Position numbers and translations under genes: made by a program. This document shows positions 8,062-15,507 of a stretch of 64,000 nucleotides of DNA, piece after piece (position 1 is the stretch's first letter; each line of letters starts with the position of its first letter). This stretch comes from Kineosporia mesophila (lineage in GTDB: Bacteria > Actinomycetota > Actinomycetes > Actinomycetales > Kineosporiaceae), in assembly GCF_021129235.1 (NCBI RefSeq), contig NZ_JAJOMA010000010.1, positions 124,001 through 188,000 on the forward strand. Direction: 5' to 3'. Under the pieces are notes generated by a model. The model did not search any database, was not told where the DNA came from, and saw only the letters and a program-made list of their open reading frames with translations.

Positions 8062-8685
8062 ATGCCGGTCATCCAGCGGCGTGCCCAGGACACCCGCTCA
8101 GCGTTGCTGCACGCCGCTCGGCAGGTGTTCGCCGACGTGGGGTACAGCGATGCGAGCGTTGCCGAGGTGGTGTCGCGGGCCGGGTCCAGTGTGGGCAGCA
8201 TGTACCACCATTTCGGTGGTAAGGCCGATCTGTATACCGCGCTCTACGACGGTTTCCAGACCAGGCAGGACGCCCGTGCCGACGGCGCCGTGCGTGAGGC
8301 CATGGCGGAGGGTGAGTGGGACCCGGTCGCCCTGATGGCCGCCGGTTCCCGGGCGTTCCTCCAGGGAGCCTGGGCCGAGCGGGATCTGGCCCGGTTGTTC
8401 CTCACCGGCGACGGTCCGCCCGGGTTCGACGAGGTGCTGCGCAACGGCTTCACCGGCTGGGCGCAGCGCAGCGGGGCCGGCCTGAGGTCGGCCGACGGCC
8501 GTCCGCTGAACCAGGCTCATCTGCTGGTCATCGGCTCGGTCATCGCGGCCGGGGCCCGGGAGGTCACCAACCAGGCCGACTCGCTCGCGGCGGCCGCCTT
8601 CACCGAAGATCTCGTGGGCATGCTCGACCGGCTCTGCCGGCCGGTCGGCCACCGCGAGCGTGACCTGGCCGAACAGCCAGGCTGA
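8062..8685 (+). CDS. TetR/AcrR family transcriptional regulator
   Basis: A 207-aa repressor-type regulator. The N-terminal TetR DNA-binding domain is clear: RRAQDTRSALLHAARQVFAD, then ASVAEVVSRAGSSVGSMYHHF (helix-turn-helix with the usual YxHF end) and GKADLYTALYDGF. The C-terminal ligand domain is not recognisable. Start chosen at ATG 8062 because GGGGGTCGAG precedes it; an in-frame ATG at 8050 is possible. It lies upstream of an M20 dipeptidase in the same direction, separated by 205 bp containing a 12-bp inverted repeat (8841-8874) that could be its operator. Confidence 0.9.
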   Translation: MPVIQRRAQDTRSALLHAARQVFADVGYSDASVAEVVSRAGSSVGSMYHHFGGKADLYTALYDGFQTRQDARADGAVREAMAEGEWDPVALMAAGSRAFLQGAWAERDLARLFLTGDGPPGFDEVLRNGFTGWAQRSGAGLRSADGRPLNQAHLLVIGSVIAAGAREVTNQADSLAAAAFTEDLVGMLDRLCRPVGHRERDLAEQPG

Positions 8686-8840
8686 AAACAGCTTCTGGGC
8701 TGAGTAGGGCACCCGGGCCGACTTGGTCCGGGCAGTGGTTTCAGCAGTAGCTCGACGAGGTCATCACGGTTGCCACCTGCTTCCGGATGAAGACACCACA
8801 CCGGTTCACATCCAGACCGAACGTGGGTCACACGCACAGC

Positions 8841-8874
8841 GCAGCGACGGTGTTTCGCGCCGCACCGTCGCTGC
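8841..8874. promoter_or_regulatory. 12-bp inverted repeat upstream of the M20 dipeptidase (operator or terminator)
   Basis: GCAGCGACGGTG (8841-8852) and CACCGTCGCTGC (8863-8874) are exact reverse complements with a 10-nt spacer. The repeat ends 4 bp before the -10 box TAGTTT (8879-8884). There is no T-tract after it, so an operator is at least as likely as a terminator for tetR. Confidence 0.5.
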
Positions 8875-8878
8875 TGGA

Positions 8879-8884
8879 TAGTTT
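8879..8884 (+). promoter_or_regulatory. -10 box TAGTTT near the dipeptidase start
   Basis: TAGTTT is followed by CGGGGG and the ATG at 8891, so transcription would start at or next to the start codon. The GGGGG could alternatively act as a weak SD for a longer transcript. Confidence 0.45.
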
Positions 8885-8890
8885 CGGGGG

Positions 8891-10252
8891 ATGAGCCACG
8901 AGCCGTATTCCCCCGATGTCGAGTCCCTCCGTCTGCGCCTGACCGGGCTGATGCCCGCGGTACGGGCCGATCTGGAGCGACTTGTCCGGATCCGGAGCGT
9001 GTCTGCCGATGCGTTCGACCAGTCCACGCTGGAAGACAGCGCGGCCGCGGTCGCCGGCCTGCTGCGGGACGTCGGCGTCGACGACGTCGAGATCCTCCGG
9101 GTCGAGGGTGGCCGCCCCGCCGTGGTCGGCCGCCGTCCCGGCCCCGAGGGTGCCCCCACCGTGATGCTGTACGCACATCACGACGTTCAGCCTCCCGGTG
9201 ACGAAGATGCCTGGGAGACACCGGCGTTCGAGCCCACCGAGCGCAACGGCCGGCTCTATGGCCGGGGTGCCGCGGACGACAAGGCCGGGATCATGGCCCA
9301 CATCGCCGCGCTGCGCCTGCTGGGCGACGAGCTCGGCGTCGGGCTGGTCGTCTTCTCCGAGGGTGAGGAGGAGATCGGCTCGCCGACCTTCTCCGCCTTC
9401 CTCCACGAGTACCGCGAGCGCCTCGAGGCCGACGTGATCGTCGTGGCCGACTCGGCGAACTGGAAGGTCGGCGTGCCCGGCCTGACCACCACGCTGCGTG
9501 GCCTGGTCGACGGCACGATCACGGTGCGCACCCTCAAGCACGCGGTGCACTCCGGTCTCTACGGTGGCCCGGTTCCCGACGCCATGATGGCGACGGTGCG
9601 CCTGCTCGACTCGTTCTGGACGCCGGACGGCACCCTCGCGATCGCCGGCCTGGTGTCGGGCGAGAGCGCGCCGCTGGACTACCCCGAGGCGGACTTCCGT
9701 TCGGATTCGGGCGTTCTCGACGGTGTGGAGCTGATCGGCACCGGCACGCTGACGTCGCGGATCTGGACCCGCCCGGCGATGACCGTCATCGGCATCGACG
9801 CGCCGACCGTGGCGGAGTCGTCGAACACGCTGAACCCGGCCGTCACGGTGAAGTTCTCGATGCGCATCGCCCCCGGGCAGGACCCGGCCGCGGCGATGGC
9901 GGCGATCCGCGCGCACGTCGAGGCCAACGCCCCGTTCGGCGCGCAGGTCGAGGTGGGCGACGGCGAGCAGGGGCAGTCGTTCCGGGCCGACCTGGAGGGG
10001 CCGGTCTACGACGCCGCCCGCTGGGCCCTGGAGAAATCCTGGGGTACCGCCCCGGTCAGCATCGGTGTCGGCGGGTCGATCCCGTTCATCGCCGACCTGA
10101 AGGAGCTCTACCCGAAGTCGACGGTGCTGCTCACCGGGGTGGAGGACCCGGACTCCCGGGCCCACGGCGCCAACGAGTCGCTGCACCTGGGCGAGTTCGA
10201 GCGGGCCTGCCTGGCCGAGGCCCTGCTGCTCGCGGCCCTCGCGGAGAAGTAG
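8891..10252 (+). CDS. Peptidase family M20 dipeptidase
   Basis: A 453-aa cytosolic zinc peptidase of the CNDP-like M20 group. Metal and catalytic residues are visible in MLYAHHDVQP, GRGAADDKAGIMAHI, FSEGEEEIGSP (general base Glu-Glu) and VVADSANW; the dimerisation lid is inserted after about residue 205 (TLRGLVDGTITVRTLKHAVHSG). The conserved GGSIPFI and ANESLHLGEF motifs are near the C-terminus. It would hydrolyse dipeptides; the exact substrate cannot be told. Ends before a long bidirectional hairpin at 10260-10319. Confidence 0.93.
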   Translation: MSHEPYSPDVESLRLRLTGLMPAVRADLERLVRIRSVSADAFDQSTLEDSAAAVAGLLRDVGVDDVEILRVEGGRPAVVGRRPGPEGAPTVMLYAHHDVQPPGDEDAWETPAFEPTERNGRLYGRGAADDKAGIMAHIAALRLLGDELGVGLVVFSEGEEEIGSPTFSAFLHEYRERLEADVIVVADSANWKVGVPGLTTTLRGLVDGTITVRTLKHAVHSGLYGGPVPDAMMATVRLLDSFWTPDGTLAIAGLVSGESAPLDYPEADFRSDSGVLDGVELIGTGTLTSRIWTRPAMTVIGIDAPTVAESSNTLNPAVTVKFSMRIAPGQDPAAAMAAIRAHVEANAPFGAQVEVGDGEQGQSFRADLEGPVYDAARWALEKSWGTAPVSIGVGGSIPFIADLKELYPKSTVLLTGVEDPDSRAHGANESLHLGEFERACLAEALLLAALAEK

Positions 10253-10259
10253 TCAGCAC

Positions 10260-10319
10260 GGGGAAGGACCGCCTGATCGCGAACCGGGAAACGGTTCCGT
10301 GATCATGCGGTCCTTCCCC
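10260..10319. terminator. Bidirectional terminator with TGATCATG element
   Basis: GGGGAAGGACCGC (10260-10272) pairs exactly with GCGGTCCTTCCCC (10307-10319); an inner imperfect stem (GAACCG/CGGTTC) extends it. It separates the convergent dipeptidase and nadA genes. The right half contains CCGTGATCATGCGG, a member of an intergenic sequence family seen at four places in the window. Confidence 0.8.
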
Positions 10320-10332
10320 GGCCGACCCGGTC

Positions 10333-11577
10333 TCAGATACCCGGCAGGGCCAGCATCTGGTCCAGGCCCACCCGGGCCCAGTGGGCGACGTCGGGGTCGA
10401 CCACGATGCGGTTGACGCTGCGCCCGGCCGCCAGCGACTCCAGGGTCCACACCAGGTGCGGCAGGTCGATGCGGTTCATCGTCGAGCAGAAGCACACCGT
10501 GCGGTCGAGGTAGGTGATCTCCAGCTCGGGGTGGGTGCGGGCCAGGCGCCGCACCAGGTTCAGCTCGGTGCCGATGGCCCACGAGCTACCGGCGGGAGCC
10601 GCCTCGATCGTGCGGATGATGTACTCGGTCGACCCGACCTGGTCGGCCGCGGTGACCACGTCGTGCCGGCACTCGGGGTGCACCAGCACGTTGACGCCCG
10701 GCACGCGCTCGCGCACCGCGGTGACGTTCTCGGCGGTGAAACGGCCGTGCACCGAGCAGTGCCCGCGCCACAGAATCATCCGGGCGTTCTTCAGCTGCTC
10801 GACGGTGAGGCCACCCATCGGCTTGTGCGGGTCGTAGACCACGCAGTCGTCCAGCGAGAAACCCATCTGCGAGACCGCCGTGTTGCGGCCCAGGTGCTGG
10901 TCGGGCAGGAACAGGACCTTGCCCCGGCCTTCCGGACGGCGGCCGAAGGCCCAGGTCAGCGCCACCCGCGAGTTCGACGACGTGCACACCGTGCCGCCGT
11001 GACGACCGGTGAAGGCCTTGATCGCGGCCGAGGAGTTCATATAGGTGACCGGGATGACGTCCTCGGCGATGCCGGCTTCGACCAGGGTGTCCCAGCACTC
11101 CTCGACCTGGGCGATCGCGGCCATGTCGGCCATCGAGCAGCCCGCGGCCAGGTCGGGCAGCACGACCTGCTGGTGCGAGGCGGTCAGGATGTCCGCGCTC
11201 TCGGCCATGAAGTGCACACCGCAGAACACGATGAATTCGGCGTCCGGCCGGTTCGCGGCATCACGGGCGAGCTTGAACGAGTCTCCGGTGACGTCGGCGA
11301 AGTCGATCACCTCGTCGCGCTGGTAGTGGTGGCCGAGCACGAAGGCGTTGCTGCCCAGGGTCTGGCGCGCGGCGTGGGCCCGGGCCACCAGGTCGGGGTC
11401 GGAGGCGGCAGGCAGGTCGCCGGGGCACTCCACACCACGCTCGCTGCCCAGGTCCTGCGCACGACCCAGGAGAAGCAGAGCAGCGGGGGTGGAGGCCGGT
11501 TCGGCGAACGAGGGAGTGCCCTGATCCAGGGACGCCGGTGCGAGCGTCGCGACCGGTCCATCGGTCCTCGTAGTCAT
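10333..11577 (-). CDS. nadA: Quinolinate synthase A
   Basis: [4Fe-4S] enzyme condensing iminoaspartate with dihydroxyacetone phosphate to quinolinate in NAD biosynthesis. NadA motifs are present: FVLGHHYQRDEVIDFAD, VFCGVHFMAESADIL, MNSSAAIKAFTG, HPECRHDV and CFCSTMNRIDL; Cys residues in the FCGVHF, HPECRH and CFCSTMN segments are candidates for the three cluster ligands. 414 aa with an Ala/Thr-rich leader of about 60 residues before the core. I use ATG 11577; an in-frame ATG at 11598 is possible. No nadB or nadC is adjacent. It is divergent from glycerate kinase with only 30 bp between starts, so the promoters overlap. Confidence 0.95.
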   Translation of the reverse strand: MTTRTDGPVATLAPASLDQGTPSFAEPASTPAALLLLGRAQDLGSERGVECPGDLPAASDPDLVARAHAARQTLGSNAFVLGHHYQRDEVIDFADVTGDSFKLARDAANRPDAEFIVFCGVHFMAESADILTASHQQVVLPDLAAGCSMADMAAIAQVEECWDTLVEAGIAEDVIPVTYMNSSAAIKAFTGRHGGTVCTSSNSRVALTWAFGRRPEGRGKVLFLPDQHLGRNTAVSQMGFSLDDCVVYDPHKPMGGLTVEQLKNARMILWRGHCSVHGRFTAENVTAVRERVPGVNVLVHPECRHDVVTAADQVGSTEYIIRTIEAAPAGSSWAIGTELNLVRRLARTHPELEITYLDRTVCFCSTMNRIDLPHLVWTLESLAAGRSVNRIVVDPDVAHWARVGLDQMLALPGI

Positions 11578-11607
11578 TCGGTCATCATCCCATGACATGA
11601 TTTTCGC

Positions 11608-12774
11608 GTGCGTGTGGTAATTGCTCCGGACAGCTTCTCCGGCACCCTGACCTCCCCGGCCGCGGCGGAGGCGCTCGCCGTCGGCTGGCGACGTCATGCA
11701 CCCGACGATGACCTGGATCTTTGTCCTTTGTCCGACGGTGGCCAGGGCTTCGTCGACGCCCTGGCCGCCGGTCTGGACGGCCGCCTGATCCCGCTCGAGG
11801 TCACCGGTCCGGCCGGTTTCCCCGCTCTCGCCGTGCTTTTCGTCACAACGGAGAAATCCGGGCAGGTCACCGCATATCTCGAGTCGGCCCAGGCCTGCGG
11901 GCTCGACCTGGTGCCGCCCGCCGAGCGCGATCCCGGCACGGCCACCAGCACCGGCCTGGGCACCCTGATCGCCGCCGCGCTCGAGGCCGGGGCCACCCGG
12001 ATCGTCGTCGGCGTCGGGGGAGTGGCCACCAACGACGGTGGTGCGGGCCTGCTCGCCGGCCTGGCCACCGCCCTCGGCCTGCCCGGCGCCCAGGCTCTCG
12101 CCGGCCGGCTGACCGGCGGCGTCACCGCTCTGCGCGGCATCACCCCGGCGGACCTGGAGGTGCTCAACCCCCTGCGCGAGCGCCTGGCCGGTATCGAGCT
12201 GGTCGCGGCCACCGACTCCGACGTGGTGCTGCTCGGGTTCAAGGGCGTCAGCGCCCTGCACGCGGCCGCCAAGGGAGCCACCCCGGAGCAGGCCCAGGAA
12301 CTCGACCTGGCCCTCGCCGACTTCGCCCGGGCCGCGGTCGACGCCACCGCCCAGCCGCAGAAACTCGTCGCCCTGGCCGGTGCGGGCGCGGGAGGGGGCC
12401 TGGGCTTCGGGCTGTTCCTGCTCGGCGCCACCCGGGAGATCGGGGCGGTGCTGGTGGCGGACGCCGTGGGCCTGTCCCGGCGGCTCGCGGGGGCCGGGGT
12501 GGTCGTCACCGGTGAGGGCAACCTGGACTGGGAGTCGCTGCGGGGCACGGTGATCACCGCCGTCGCGCGGCTCGCGCAGGAGCAGGCGGTCCCTACGGTC
12601 GCGGTCGCCGGTCAGATCCAGGTCGGGCGCCGCGAACTGCTCACGGTCGGGGTCGAGTCGGCCTATCCGGTGGCCCGCAACCCGGCCGAGGTGCGGGCAT
12701 CGCTCGCCGACCCGGCCGGGCGGCTGGCCGACCGGGCCCAGCGGGTGGCCCGCACCTGGTCGCCGCGCCGGTGA
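11608..12774 (+). CDS. glxK: Glycerate kinase
   Basis: A 388-aa GarK/GlxK-type kinase that phosphorylates D-glycerate with ATP. The N-terminus MRVVIAPDSFSGTLTSPAAAEA is diagnostic, followed by CPLSDGGQGFVDAL, GVGGVATNDGGAG and, near the C-terminus, VVVTGEGNLDWESLRGTV. The GTG start is preceded 6 nt upstream by CATGAT, a weak -10, suggesting a leaderless transcript. It has the same neighbour set (HesB/ErpA, nadA region) as in other actinomycetes. Confidence 0.92.
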   Translation: MRVVIAPDSFSGTLTSPAAAEALAVGWRRHAPDDDLDLCPLSDGGQGFVDALAAGLDGRLIPLEVTGPAGFPALAVLFVTTEKSGQVTAYLESAQACGLDLVPPAERDPGTATSTGLGTLIAAALEAGATRIVVGVGGVATNDGGAGLLAGLATALGLPGAQALAGRLTGGVTALRGITPADLEVLNPLRERLAGIELVAATDSDVVLLGFKGVSALHAAAKGATPEQAQELDLALADFARAAVDATAQPQKLVALAGAGAGGGLGFGLFLLGATREIGAVLVADAVGLSRRLAGAGVVVTGEGNLDWESLRGTVITAVARLAQEQAVPTVAVAGQIQVGRRELLTVGVESAYPVARNPAEVRASLADPAGRLADRAQRVARTWSPRR

Positions 12775-12978
12775 CGTAGGCTGGAACGGCACGGACACGG
12801 TGACGCCGCCGCCGTTCAGTGTGGATCTGCCAGCAGATTCGCTGCGAGAACCGGGAATTACCCGGAAAGGCTCGCTGCTGATCGGTGTGCAGACGTGGTG
12901 CTCACGCCCGCCCGGGCATGGGCACACCCCCAAGTGAACTGGCCGACCTGACCGTTCGGACGAGCAGGAGATCTACCC

Positions 12979-13347
12979 ATGACCGTCAACGAGACCGAGC
13001 AGACCTCCGCGGAGACCAAGACCCACGGTGTGCTGCTCACCGATGTCGCCGCCGGCAAGGTGAAGAGCCTGCTGGAGCAGGAGGGCCGCGACGACCTGCG
13101 CCTGCGCATCGCCGTCCAGCCCGGTGGTTGCTCCGGTCTGGTGTACCAGCTCTACTTCGACGAGCGTTCGCTCGACGGTGACCTGGTGCGTGACTTCGAC
13201 GGTGTCGGCGTCGTCGTCGACCGGATGAGCTCCCCCTACCTCGAGGGTGCCTCCATCGACTTCGCCGACACGATCGAGAAGCAGGGCTTCACCATCGACA
13301 ACCCGAACGCCGCGGGCAGCTGCGCATGTGGTGACAGCTTCCACTGA
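12979..13347 (+). CDS. erpA: A-type iron-sulfur cluster carrier / insertion protein
   Basis: A 122-aa HesB/IscA-family protein that delivers Fe-S clusters to apoproteins. The three cluster-ligand cysteines are in PGGCSGLVYQL and, at the C-terminus, GSCACGDSFH. AGGAG lies 8 nt before the ATG. The preceding 204 bp are noncoding and may hold its promoter and leader. It ends at a T-flanked hairpin (13357-13400). Nearby Fe-S users include NadA and the Rieske protein QcrA (functional link is inference). Confidence 0.95.
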   Translation: MTVNETEQTSAETKTHGVLLTDVAAGKVKSLLEQEGRDDLRLRIAVQPGGCSGLVYQLYFDERSLDGDLVRDFDGVGVVVDRMSSPYLEGASIDFADTIEKQGFTIDNPNAAGSCACGDSFH

Positions 13348-13356
13348 TCGTTCGAC

Positions 13357-13400
13357 GAAACCGGCCGTATCCCGTCCTGGGGCGCGGCCGGTTTCACTTT
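13357..13400 (+). terminator. Intrinsic terminator after erpA
   Basis: GAAACCGGCCG (13357-13367) pairs exactly with CGGCCGGTTTC (13385-13395), followed by ACTTTTG. Confidence 0.75.
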
Positions 13401-13450
13401 TGCGCGGCACATCGTGGGCATGGGCAGGGATTCCGGGGCATCTGCACGGG

Positions 13451-13456
13451 TAAGGT
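13451..13456 (+). promoter_or_regulatory. -10 box TAAGGT, leaderless start
   Basis: TAAGGT is 8 nt before the GTG at 13465 of the adenosine kinase gene, and no SD is seen. Confidence 0.5.
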
Positions 13457-13464
13457 TCCCACTT

Positions 13465-14448
13465 GTGCGTATCGCGGTTACCGGGTCCATTGCGACCGAC
13501 CACCTGATGACCTTCGACGGCCGGTTCGCCGACAGCCTGCTGAAAGAGCAGCTGGAGAAGGTGTCCCTCTCGTTCCTCGTCGGTGATCTGCAGATCCGGC
13601 GCGGCGGGGTGGGCTGCAACATCGCCTTCGGCCTCGGCAACCTCGGGCTGCGCCCGCTGCTGGTCGGATCGGCCGGCGAGGACTTCGCCGACTACCGCTC
13701 GTGGCTCGAGCGGCACCACGTGGACTGCTCGGGGGTGCGGATCTCGCAGACTCAGCACACCGCGCGCTTCGTCTGCACCACCGACTCCGAGCAGGCCCAG
13801 ATCGCCTCCTTCTACCCGGGGGCGATGTCCGAGGCCAACCAGATCGAGCTCGGCCCGCTCGGCGCCGACGCTCCCATCGACCTGGTCGTGATCAGCCCGA
13901 ACGACCCCGAGGCGATGCTGCGCCACACCGAGGAGTGCCGCAGCCGGGGTATCCCGTTCGCCGCGGACCCCTCGCAGCAGCTCGCCTGGGCCGACGGCCC
14001 GCTGATCCGCCAGTACGTCGAGGGCGCCACCTACCTCTTCAGCAACGACTACGAGGCCGGGCTGATCGAGTCCAAGACCGGCTGGAGCCCCGCCGAGATC
14101 CTCGACCGGGTGGGCATGCGCGTCACCACCCACGGTGAGAAGGGCGTGTTCATCGAGGTCAAGGGCGCCGAGACGGTGCACGTACCGATCGTCCCGGCCG
14201 CCCGGCTGGCCGACCCGACGGGCATCGGCGACGCGTTCCGCGCCGGTTTCCTGGCCGGTATCGCGTGGGGGCTCAGCCCCGAGCGCAGCGCCCAGGTCGG
14301 CGCCACCCTCGCCACCCTGGTGCTGGAGACAGTCGGGCCGCAGGAATACAACCTGACCCGCGCGTCCTTCGTCGAGCGCTTCGCCTCCGTCTACGGCGCA
14401 GCCGCGGCGGCAGAATTGGAGCCCCACCTCACCACCTTCCGGCCGTAG
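13465..14448 (+). CDS. adoK: Adenosine kinase (PfkB/ribokinase family)
   Basis: A 327-aa PfkB-family kinase. Long stretches match the Mtb adenosine kinase AdoK as I recall it: IAVTGSIATDHLM, VSLSFLVGDLQIRRGGVG, HTARFVCTTD, AQIASFYPGAMSEA, NDPEAMLRHTEECR and FAADPSQQLA. The PfkB C-terminal signature with catalytic Asp is DPTGIGDAFRAGFLAG. It would convert adenosine to AMP in purine salvage. The GTG at 13465 gives the family N-terminus; the longer frame starting upstream has no SD. Same neighbourhood (HesB, ctaC) as in mycobacteria. Confidence 0.9.
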   Translation: MRIAVTGSIATDHLMTFDGRFADSLLKEQLEKVSLSFLVGDLQIRRGGVGCNIAFGLGNLGLRPLLVGSAGEDFADYRSWLERHHVDCSGVRISQTQHTARFVCTTDSEQAQIASFYPGAMSEANQIELGPLGADAPIDLVVISPNDPEAMLRHTEECRSRGIPFAADPSQQLAWADGPLIRQYVEGATYLFSNDYEAGLIESKTGWSPAEILDRVGMRVTTHGEKGVFIEVKGAETVHVPIVPAARLADPTGIGDAFRAGFLAGIAWGLSPERSAQVGATLATLVLETVGPQEYNLTRASFVERFASVYGAAAAAELEPHLTTFRP

Positions 14449-14559
14449 GCGGGTCGTGGCGCAGCAGTGACACACCACCGGGCCGACGAGGAGGAGCACG
14501 GGCTGAACCAGCCGCGGCGTGACGAACCGTTCTTCGGGAGCCTCGGGAGTTCTGCTGAG

Positions 14560-15249
14560 ATGACCGCGCAGCCCGTGGAACCGGTGCCGAGCAGATACGC
14601 CTTCGACCTGTCGGTGGCGGTGCCGGGCGAAGACCTCATCGGTGTCGGCGCCGACCTGGAACCGGGCACGTTGCTGGCCGGGTACCGGTCCGCGGTGTTC
14701 CCGATGGGCCTGGGCCGGCACGGCCGGGGTCCGCTGGGCTGGTGGTCGCCCGACCCGCGGGGCGTGCTGCCGCTGGCCGGGCTGAAGGTCAGCCGATCGC
14801 TGCGCAAGGCCGTGAAGACCTTCGAGATCCGGGTGGATACGGCCTTCGACGAGGTGGTGGCCGGGTGTGCCGACGTGCGCCGGCCCGGCCGCTGGATCAC
14901 GCCGCGCATCGCCGAGGCCTACCGCCGCCTGCACGACCTGGGCTGGGCGCACTCGGTCGAGTGCTGGCGCGACGGCCGGCTGGCCGGTGGCCTGTACGGG
15001 GTCGCCAGCGGGGGGCTGTTCGCCGGGGAGTCGATGTTCCACCGGGAGACGGACGCGTCCAAGGTCGCCCTGGTCGCCCTGGTCGGGATGCTCTTCGAGG
15101 ACGGTGACGAGCGCCGTCTGCTGGACGTGCAGTGGCGCACCGATCACCTGGCCGGGCTCGGGGTCGTGGAGATCCCGCGGCACGACTACCGGGAACGCCT
15201 CGAGCAGGCCCTGCACCTGCCCCGGCCCGCCGCGTTCGACCGGCTCTAA
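14560..15249 (+). CDS. aat: Leucyl/phenylalanyl-tRNA--protein transferase
   Basis: Transfers Leu or Phe from aminoacyl-tRNA to N-terminal Arg/Lys of proteins, marking them for ClpS/ClpAP (N-degron pathway). Recognised by LLAGYRSAVFPMG, WWSPDPRGVLPL, the GWAHSVECWRDG and GGLYGVASGGLFAGESMF motifs and LLDVQWRTDHLAGLG. With ATG 14560 it is 229 aa, close to E. coli Aat (234 aa); GGGAG lies about 10 nt upstream. A GTG at 14467 would add 31 residues of uncertain value. Its stop codon overlaps that of the convergent tusA-like gene by 4 bp. Confidence 0.92.
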   Translation: MTAQPVEPVPSRYAFDLSVAVPGEDLIGVGADLEPGTLLAGYRSAVFPMGLGRHGRGPLGWWSPDPRGVLPLAGLKVSRSLRKAVKTFEIRVDTAFDEVVAGCADVRRPGRWITPRIAEAYRRLHDLGWAHSVECWRDGRLAGGLYGVASGGLFAGESMFHRETDASKVALVALVGMLFEDGDERRLLDVQWRTDHLAGLGVVEIPRHDYRERLEQALHLPRPAAFDRL

Positions 15250-15497
15250 CCCACCCGCACCCGGCTACGCAGAAAATCGCCGGTGTCGTCGGCCGTCCAT
15301 TCCTGACCCACCAGTTCCGCGTTCCGCATGCGGCACCAGGCCGCGATGTCGGGCTCGGCGGCCGGATCGGTACTGAGCACGGTCACCACGCTGCCCGGTA
15401 CAGCCAGGCGCGCCGCGGCGGCCAGCCGGATGATCGGCAGGGGACACCTCATCCCCCTGGCGTCCACCTCGGAACCGAGCTCATCCGCGTCCACCAT
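15246..15497 (-). CDS. TusA-like sulfur-carrier protein
   Basis: An 83-aa protein of the TusA/SirA fold. The conserved sulfur-accepting Cys is in DARGMRCPLPIIRLA near residue 17. TusA proteins carry persulfide sulfur from a cysteine desulfurase to acceptors. ATG 15497 has GAGGGG 6 nt upstream. It follows the cysteine-desulfurase-like gene by 10 nt in the same direction; in other actinomycetes the two are, as I recall, often fused. The end LVGQEWTADDTGDFLRSRVRVG is typical of these short actinobacterial forms. Confidence 0.85.
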   Translation of the reverse strand: MVDADELGSEVDARGMRCPLPIIRLAAAARLAVPGSVVTVLSTDPAAEPDIAAWCRMRNAELVGQEWTADDTGDFLRSRVRVG

Positions 15498-15507
15498 TTG
15501 AAACCCC

